64,000 bases of DNA from Bradyrhizobium niftali (GTDB lineage Bacteria > Pseudomonadota > Alphaproteobacteria > Rhizobiales > Xanthobacteraceae). The stretch spans positions 248,001-312,000 of the forward strand of contig NZ_SPQT01000005.1 of the NCBI RefSeq assembly GCF_004571025.1, read 5' to 3'. Of this stretch, positions 58,404-64,000 are shown piece after piece (positions within the stretch are counted from its first letter, which is position 1; each line of letters begins with the position of its first letter). Below the pieces are notes generated by a model. The model made no database searches. It was given only the letters and a program-made list of their open reading frames with translations, and was not told the origin of the DNA. Both the position numbers and the translations under genes were made by a program.

Positions 58404-59099
58404 TCATAGAAGAGGTGCTCCGGCGCTACATGAGTCTTCGCGGATCGCCGCGTAGATGTGGACCAGCGCAAAAGTCACGATCACCCACAGGCCGAGATGA
58501 TGCCCGGTATGCACGTCCTGGCTGTTCGGCCAAATTGAAAATACCCAACCAAACAGCTTGTACTGCCAGCTGTCAGTACCGGCACCTTGCCCATAAAGTG
58601 CAAAGCCCGTGACGACCAAGAACGTCATCGTCTGCGTAAACATGAAGAACATTGCTAACTGAGCAAGACGGTTGTGCCCGAGCCGCCTCTCGGGCTCAAC
58701 TGTAAGGAACGCGTACCAGCGAATCTCGTGGTACACCTCGCGCCAAAAGCGCCTGCGCCAGAGCGGCAACCAAAAGATCTGCATCGCATGCGCGTTTCCG
58801 ATTAACGCCCAGTAGATCCGCAAAAGAAAGCCGATACTCAGCACATATCCCGTCGAGAAATGAGCAAAGCGGATATAGCCGAACAGGAAATTGCCGCTTG
58901 CCTCTCCCGACATCGCGGGTGTACCGGTTCCTATGACATAGCCGGTTAAACTTAGCACCAGAATGGCCGCCGCATTAACCCAATGCCACAGTCGCACCGG
59001 CGCGTAGGCAGTGCCAGCGCCGATGCTCCGTTCAGCGGGTTCCGCATCGACGCTGGCAAGGAGCTTCCGGGCTCTATCCAGCACGTCGCTAACGAACAT
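58404..59099 (-). CDS. hupC: HupC, cytochrome b subunit of uptake hydrogenase
   Basis: 231 aa membrane protein with four predicted helices. Heme-ligand histidines in [22 protein letters not shown] and [11 protein letters not shown]. It passes electrons from HupSL to quinone. Start overlaps the hupL end. The C-terminus departs from the family after AAIRED: the expected continuation is in another frame with a stop. The last 15-20 residues are therefore lost. Confidence 0.92.
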   Translation of the reverse strand: MFVSDVLDRARKLLASVDAEPAERSIGAGTAYAPVRLWHWVNAAAILVLSLTGYVIGTGTPAMSGEASGNFLFGYIRFAHFSTGYVLSIGFLLRIYWALIGNAHAMQIFWLPLWRRRFWREVYHEIRWYAFLTVEPERRLGHNRLAQLAMFFMFTQTMTFLVVTGFALYGQGAGTDSWQYKLFGWVFSIWPNSQDVHTGHHLGLWVIVTFALVHIYAAIREDSCSAGAPLL

Positions 59100-60879
59100 T
59101 GACCGAGGCCATTTCCTGGCCGTCGGGACTCATCACGTGGGTCGAGCAAGCCAAGCACGGATCAAAGGAATGGATCGTGCGCAAGATCTCCAGGGGCCGC
59201 TGCGGATCGGCCATCGGGGTGCCGATCAGGGAGGCTTCAAAAGCGCCAACATTGCCCTTGGGATCGCGAGGAGATCCGTTCCACGTCGTCGGCACAACAC
59301 ATTGATAATTGTCGATCTTGGCGCCCTTGATCTTGATCCAGTGCCCAAGTGCACCGCGTGGGGCCTCACTGAACCCGTAGCCCTTGGCCTCCTTGTGCCA
59401 GCTTTCCGGCTTCCACCTGCTGACATCGGCAGTTGCCGTATTGCCTGCCTTGATGTGGATTACCAGCTTATCCTGGAAATAACGCATCTGATGCGCCGCC
59501 CACTGGCATTCGAGCGCCCGCGCAGCAGTACGGCCAAGCGTCGAGAACAGCGCAGTCAGCGGAAGATTGAGCCCCTTGAGTAGTCTCTCGGCCGGCTCCT
59601 TGAACTCGGCTTTGCCTTGCGCATAACCGATGATGTATCGCGCCAACGGCCCGACCTCCACGGCGTGGCCGCGCCAGCGCGGCGCTTTGATCCAGGAATA
59701 CTTGCCGCCTTCGTCGAGTTCCTTGATATCTGTCTTGCTGCCTCTGAGTTTTGGCCCAAGTTCAAAATGCGGCTCGGTGATACCGTCCCAGGGATGCAGT
59801 CCACAGCAATCGCTGGGGTATTTATACCATGAATGCGCGACGAATTCCTGGATCTGCTCGGGATCTCCATGGTCGATCGGCAGTATCTCATTCAGATTGC
59901 CACCAAGAATGACCCCGCGCGGCAGCTTGAAACTTTTGGCGGAATAGTCATTTGCGTTTTCGGGGATGTCGCCATAGGACATCACGCTCTTGCTCGAAAG
60001 TCCGCCGCCATGGAGCCAGTCCTTATAGAACGAGCAGATCGCGGCAATGTCGGGCAGGTAGACCTGCTCGACAAACTCGATCGAACGGTCGATGATCGAG
60101 GAGACGATGTTCAGTCGCTCCATATTGATCGCACCCACCGCACCAGTTCCGTCGATGTTGATCGGGCAGGGCACGCCGCCGACCAGCCAGTTCGGATGCG
60201 GGTTCTTGCCACCATAGATAGCTTGGATCTTGACGATCTCCTTCTGGAAGTCCAGCGCTTCCAGATAATGCGCTACAGCCATCAGGTTCGCTTCCGGTGG
60301 CAGCTTGTAGGCCGGATGCCCCCAATAGCCATTCTTGAACGGACCGAGCTGCCCTGATCCGAAGAATTTGGTGAGCCGGATCTGCAAATCCCTAAAGTAG
60401 CCAGGGGACGACAGCGGCCAGGGCGAGATAGACTGCGCGAGCGCCGAGGTCGACTTGGGATCGGCCTTGAGCGCGGAGACCACGTCGACCCAATCCAGCG
60501 CGTGCAGGTGATAGAAATGTACGAGGTGATCATGCACGAGCAGGCACAGCTGCATGATGTTGCGGATCGAATTGGCATTCTCCGGAATCGCAATTCCTAG
60601 TGCATTTTCAACCGCGCGCACGGAGGTGAGCGCATGGGTGCCGGTGCAGACCCCACAAATCCGCTCGGTGAATGCCCAGGCGTCGCGCGGATCGCGTCCG
60701 CGCAGGATGACTTCGATGCCACGCCACATCGTCCCGCTTGAGACCGCATTGCGGATCACATTGTCCGAATCGAGATTGGCTTCGACACGCAGGTGGCCTT
60801 CGATCCGCGTCAGCGGGTCAATGACGATTCGCCTGCCTGAACGATCGAGATTGAACCCATTCGGTGTCTGGACGGCCAA
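59089..60879 (-). CDS. hupL: Uptake [NiFe] hydrogenase large subunit HupL
   Basis: 596 aa. Both nickel-site motifs are intact: [12 protein letters not shown] near residue 75 and [10 protein letters not shown] near the C-terminus, followed by the short tail removed by HupD. It oxidises the hydrogen released by nitrogenase. Follows hupS by 18 nt. Confidence 0.98.
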   Translation of the reverse strand: MAVQTPNGFNLDRSGRRIVIDPLTRIEGHLRVEANLDSDNVIRNAVSSGTMWRGIEVILRGRDPRDAWAFTERICGVCTGTHALTSVRAVENALGIAIPENANSIRNIMQLCLLVHDHLVHFYHLHALDWVDVVSALKADPKSTSALAQSISPWPLSSPGYFRDLQIRLTKFFGSGQLGPFKNGYWGHPAYKLPPEANLMAVAHYLEALDFQKEIVKIQAIYGGKNPHPNWLVGGVPCPINIDGTGAVGAINMERLNIVSSIIDRSIEFVEQVYLPDIAAICSFYKDWLHGGGLSSKSVMSYGDIPENANDYSAKSFKLPRGVILGGNLNEILPIDHGDPEQIQEFVAHSWYKYPSDCCGLHPWDGITEPHFELGPKLRGSKTDIKELDEGGKYSWIKAPRWRGHAVEVGPLARYIIGYAQGKAEFKEPAERLLKGLNLPLTALFSTLGRTAARALECQWAAHQMRYFQDKLVIHIKAGNTATADVSRWKPESWHKEAKGYGFSEAPRGALGHWIKIKGAKIDNYQCVVPTTWNGSPRDPKGNVGAFEASLIGTPMADPQRPLEILRTIHSFDPCLACSTHVMSPDGQEMASVNVR

Positions 60880-60897
60880 CGTCGCCCCCTCCTCAAC

Positions 60898-61992
60898 TCA
60901 GTTTGCTTTTGGGGCTGCGCGATCCGACTTGTGGGTCAATCGCTTCACGGCGGTGACCGCCGCATGGGCAGCGACGGTTAGCCCAACTACGCCGGCAGCG
61001 GCCATGCCGATTTGGTCGGCGTTCTCCTCGATGCCGAACTGCTTGATCGTTGCGAGACGGTCGTAAAAAGACCCTTTATCCCAGAAGCCGTCTTCGGAGC
61101 AGCCGAAGCAGCCGTGCCCGGATTGAATCGGAAATGAGACGCCGCCGTTCCACCGAATGGCCGAACAGGCATTGTAGGTGGTTGGCCCCTTGCAGCCCAT
61201 CTTGTACAGACAATAGCCCTTCCGCGCGTTCTTATCGTCCCACTCTTCGACGAATTGGCCAGCGTCGAAATGGGAACGGCGATAGCACTTGTCGTGAATG
61301 CGCTCGGAATAGAACATACTTGGACACCCTCGGCGATCGAGCTCCGGAAGCTTTCCGAACGTCGTGATGAAAGTCACGAGGCCACTCATGACCTCTGCGA
61401 TAGGCGGGCACCCGGGCACCTTAATGATCGGCTTGTTGGTGATCACCTTATCGATCGGCGCCGCGCCAGTCGGATTGGGCTTGGCCGCTTGCACGCATCC
61501 CCACGACGCACACGTGCCCCAAGCGATGATCGCCATGGCCTCTTCCGCCATGGACCTGAGCTTTTCAACGAACGGCTTGCCGCCGTCAATGCAGAACATG
61601 CCACCCTCGTTCAGCGGTGGATTGCCTTCGACGGCGAGCACATACCTGCCCTTGTACTTGGCACGAGTTTCCTCCAGGATGGCTTCGGCTTGGTGTCCTG
61701 CCGCCGCCATGATCGTATCGTCATAGTCGAGCGAAATCATCGAGAGCAGCGCGTCCTTGATCAAGGGATGGGCCGAGCGGATAAAGCTTTCCGAGCAGCA
61801 GGTACACTCGAGCCCGTGCAGCCAGATGACGGGCACACGTGGTTTGGTCTCCAAGGCGTTGGCAATACTGCTTGCGGCGAGCGGATCAAGTCCCAAGCTC
61901 GCGGCAGTCAAACTGCAGAATTTGTGGAAACTACGACGCGTCATACCTTGGCGTCTGATCACGCTGTAGAACGTTTCCGTTGGACCACCCAT
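60898..61992 (-). CDS. hupS: Uptake [NiFe] hydrogenase small subunit HupS
   Basis: 364 aa. A Tat signal (TRRSFHKF) sits in the N-terminus, and the proximal cluster motif is [17 protein letters not shown]. Later cysteines for the medial and distal clusters ([27 protein letters not shown]) are present. The C-terminus has a membrane helix. The ATG at 61992 ([10 protein letters not shown]) has AAGG upstream. Confidence 0.97.
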   Translation of the reverse strand: MGGPTETFYSVIRRQGMTRRSFHKFCSLTAASLGLDPLAASSIANALETKPRVPVIWLHGLECTCCSESFIRSAHPLIKDALLSMISLDYDDTIMAAAGHQAEAILEETRAKYKGRYVLAVEGNPPLNEGGMFCIDGGKPFVEKLRSMAEEAMAIIAWGTCASWGCVQAAKPNPTGAAPIDKVITNKPIIKVPGCPPIAEVMSGLVTFITTFGKLPELDRRGCPSMFYSERIHDKCYRRSHFDAGQFVEEWDDKNARKGYCLYKMGCKGPTTYNACSAIRWNGGVSFPIQSGHGCFGCSEDGFWDKGSFYDRLATIKQFGIEENADQIGMAAAGVVGLTVAAHAAVTAVKRLTHKSDRAAPKAN

Positions 61993-62041
61993 AAAGCCTT
62001 CCGTGTGAGTTGTTGTCGGCCGTAACGAATTCCTGACGTTC

Positions 62042-62057
62042 AGCAAGAAACAAGCCA
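62042..62057 (-). promoter_or_regulatory. hupS sigma54 -24/-12 promoter
   Basis: The minus strand reads TGGCTTGTTTCTTGCT, with TGGC and TTGCT at exact N10 spacing. Leader about 40 nt. In B. japonicum hup is transcribed by RpoN with HoxA or other activators; hoxA is not in this window. Confidence 0.8.
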
Positions 62058-62071
62058 GCGAAGCGAAACAC

Positions 62072-62085
62072 TTGACAGATACCAA
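62072..62085 (-). promoter_or_regulatory. Possible FixK/FNR-like site upstream of hupS
   Basis: TTGACAGATACCAA resembles TTGA-N6-TCAA with one mismatch in the second half-site. FixK2 is reported to affect symbiotic hup expression in B. japonicum, but this site is weak. Confidence 0.3.
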
Positions 62086-62695
62086 GCCACCGCTTCGGCA
62101 CTGCGGACTGTCGAAAGCAGCCAGCGAGCCACAGGCTGCGCCATTGATCTTTCATGCAAACGGTGTCTGGTTTTGGACGTTCATGTGAGCACCTCTACAG
62201 AGCAGCAATATAGTTCATCACTGCATGGCGACTACCTCATGCTCGCTTTTGCACGACCGCGACACTCACGCGTCTGCCGGTTCTTGAATAGAATTGGTGT
62301 TGCTGACGGGCACCGGACTGCCCTCCAGTCTTCATCAGACTTGCCGATTGCTGACCAATGGGGCGTAATGCGCGATCGTCTTTGAGCGTCTCGACACCAA
62401 ACCCGCCTGCAAGAGCTTCTTCGTAATAGCGGAGGCGATCTCGTTGTTGCAGCACTAGCGCGAGCGGCTGACGCAGACAGCAGGTGACGGCGCCGACTTT
62501 CAGTCGACGTCGATGGGTAGTAAACAGTGTCTGCCTAGGCCGTGTGCTCTTAAGCGACTGGCCGCCTGATGTCCGTCCCCCCAACCGGGGGAAAAGCGGA
62601 CATCTCCCGAGGTCGCCAAAGGGCCAAAACCAGCCGTACCCGCTTGGGCGGCTTCTTCTTGAAGCAGAACGCAGCTTGCGTATCGGGACCCCGCA

Positions 62696-63949
62696 TCAAA
62701 CCGCTTTGGTCGCGCGCATGATGGCTAAGTTGACCGTTGCTCGCATCGGCTGCGGTACCCCGTACATGCACGAGCGCCAGAGCCACTCGACAGGACCGAA
62801 CCGATAGCGGCGCAGCCACCAAGCGCTGAACACCACCTGCGCGACATACACGAAAATACCGATCGCCAGTGTCGCGGCCACGCCAAGGCGAGCAAATTGG
62901 CCTAGACCATAGCCGTAGAAGATCCAGCCGCAGATCACAGATTGCGCCAGATAGTTGGTGAACGCCATGCGGCCAAGCGGCGCGGCCCAGCCTAGTATTC
63001 TCCGCCCGCCCGGGAGGTTCACAGCGGCGATGACTGCGGCGGCATAACCCAGCGCCAACACGAGCACCCCCAGCTCTTCCACCGGAAAGCGCGCGCGACC
63101 GAGCGACGGCCAATCGAAGAGCTCTTGTCGTGCTGCCGCGAGACTCAATCCACCGCCGAGAAGAATGCCAAAGGTTGCGAGGACGAGCAGCAGGCGCCGG
63201 TTCGCCGAGGCCCGACGCAAAACTCCGCTGCGCCACGCGAGGGCGCCGACGAGGAACAGCGCGACAGTGCGCGGAAAGCCCATGACGTGCAGCGGAAAGA
63301 TCGCCGGCACCTCGCGGATCCGGAACGCGAGCACATCGAGAAATCCGCCCGTGCCGTACACACGCGTCGCCTCCGTGGCAAGAGCGGCCATCTCGGCTGC
63401 ACCTGGCAGCGGCACGATCGGCGGTAACAGCGGCATGGTCACGTAGAGCCCCAGGAGCAGCAGGGCTGCACCTGCCATGAGCCACCGCGCGCCGCCGAGG
63501 AAGGGCAGGACCACGAAGCCCGCCAACGCGTATTCGACGAGAATGTCCCCGTTCCAGATGAAATAGAGATGCACCAGGCCAATAACCAGCAACACCAGCA
63601 GCCTGCGCACGAGCAAGATCATCCGCCGCGCATTGCCGGCAAGCCGCTCGAATTGGATCGCAAGGCCGACGCCGAACAACAGCGAGAACAGCGAAAACGC
63701 CTTCAACTCGACCACAACCGTCAGCACAGCCGCCACGGCCCGGTCGAGCGGCACCGCCGGCTCCGCGTTCGGTAAGAACGGCGCGAAGATGGAGATCCGA
63801 AATATGGTCACGATGTTCATCGCGAGCACGCCGAACAGGGCCACGCCCCGCAGCACGTCAATCGCTTCGAGCCGCTCCGACGGGCTCATAGGCTTTCTTG
63901 GCCCGTCACTCGCCGGCGCGGGTGGCGAGCCTATGCTTCCGCCGGTCAT
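62696..63949 (-). CDS. DUF418 membrane protein (YeiB-like)
   Basis: 417 aa integral membrane protein with about ten hydrophobic helices. It starts with LEAIDVLRGVALFGVLAMNI, ends with GPVEWLWRSCMYG, and in between has LGRMAFTNYLAQSVIC, all typical of DUF418. Function unknown. By eye its composition is more GC-rich than the symbiotic genes, so it may belong to a different block of the genome. Confidence 0.9.
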   Translation of the reverse strand: MTGGSIGSPPAPASDGPRKPMSPSERLEAIDVLRGVALFGVLAMNIVTIFRISIFAPFLPNAEPAVPLDRAVAAVLTVVVELKAFSLFSLLFGVGLAIQFERLAGNARRMILLVRRLLVLLVIGLVHLYFIWNGDILVEYALAGFVVLPFLGGARWLMAGAALLLLGLYVTMPLLPPIVPLPGAAEMAALATEATRVYGTGGFLDVLAFRIREVPAIFPLHVMGFPRTVALFLVGALAWRSGVLRRASANRRLLLVLATFGILLGGGLSLAAARQELFDWPSLGRARFPVEELGVLVLALGYAAAVIAAVNLPGGRRILGWAAPLGRMAFTNYLAQSVICGWIFYGYGLGQFARLGVAATLAIGIFVYVAQVVFSAWWLRRYRFGPVEWLWRSCMYGVPQPMRATVNLAIMRATKAV

Positions 63950-64000
63950 TGCAGGACTCCCCCCATTTGCGATGGAGAGAATTAGAATGCCGCCTCGTGC

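Larger units (their letters stand above)
61993..62695. other. hupS control region and spacer
   Basis: About 700 bp. It holds the hupS promoter at 62042 and a FixK-like site at 62072. A minus-strand frame (62237-62584) has no recognised family. A T-rich or terminator structure for the DUF418 gene was not seen. Confidence 0.45.

Noticed and set aside
62237..62584. Minus-strand frame between hupS and the DUF418 gene
   Set aside because: No domain, ribosome site or conserved motif; could be a remnant but cannot be supported.

Overview
The window reads as part of the symbiosis island of a Bradyrhizobium-type alphaproteobacterium. NifH, NifD and NifK are of the Bradyrhizobium type. The gene order (nifDKENX - fdxB - nopP - iscA/nifS/fixU - nifB/fdxN/nifZ - nifH - nifQ - nifW - fixBCX) is the one I recall for soybean bradyrhizobia. 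A NopP-like type III effector has its own tts box, and an uptake-hydrogenase (hup/hyp) cluster lies beside the nif genes. Nearly all symbiotic genes are on the minus strand, so the biological reading direction runs from right to left. No tRNA, rRNA, CRISPR array or intact insertion sequence was seen.

Layout from left to right. (1) 0.7-8.7 kb, plus strand: a diheme cytochrome c peroxidase and an ahpC peroxiredoxin, each behind a good -24/-12 (sigma54) promoter; a decayed molybdate transporter (modA remnant and a ModC with degenerate catalytic motifs, also behind a -24/-12 site); a frameshifted ahpD; and, on the minus strand, a badly frameshifted NopD-like Ulp1/SUMO-protease effector. (2) 8.9-16.9 kb, minus: fixBCX preceded by a fixA relic, then nifW, nifV, nifQ and nifH with its promoter and two NifA sites. 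(3) 17.1-19.5 kb: an ArsC/Spx-like nitrogenase-associated protein, an OmpW porin behind a perfect FixK/FNR box, and a thioredoxin-like [2Fe-2S] ferredoxin. (4) 20.9-26.7 kb, minus: the nifB operon (nifB, fdxN, two tandem nifZ-type genes, several uncharacterised genes, a DegT-like protein without its PLP lysine, a Rieske protein). (5) 26.8-33.5 kb: iscA, a dead Nfu domain, nifS, fixU, a SIR2-like gene, an unknown plus-strand gene, a second Rieske protein, and nopP. (6) 33.2-40.9 kb, minus: the nifDKENX operon with its DUF269, DUF683 and fdxB tail. (7) 41.3-46.7 kb, minus: a sufBCDS operon led by a 2[4Fe-4S] ferredoxin and preceded by a NifA site. (8) 47.3-48.5 kb: alanine dehydrogenase with a textbook terminator. 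(9) 48.8-62.1 kb, minus: hypEDCFBA and hupKHGFDCLS, with hupI and hupJ missing. (10) 62.7-63.9 kb: a DUF418 membrane protein.

How it works together. NifH and NifDK form nitrogenase. NifB, NifEN, NifX, NifQ, NifV and the NifS/IscA and Suf systems build its clusters. FixBCX and the ferredoxins supply electrons. NifW, NifZ and the peroxidases protect it. Hup recycles the hydrogen it releases. Most heads of transcription units carry a -24/-12 promoter, several with TGT-N10-ACA NifA sites, so this is largely one NifA/RpoN regulon. A recurring theme is gene decay inside an otherwise complete island: fixA, Nfu, ahpD, modAB, the nopD-like gene, hupI/hupJ and the hupC tail. All assignments come from reading the sequence and recalled family knowledge; no database search was run.
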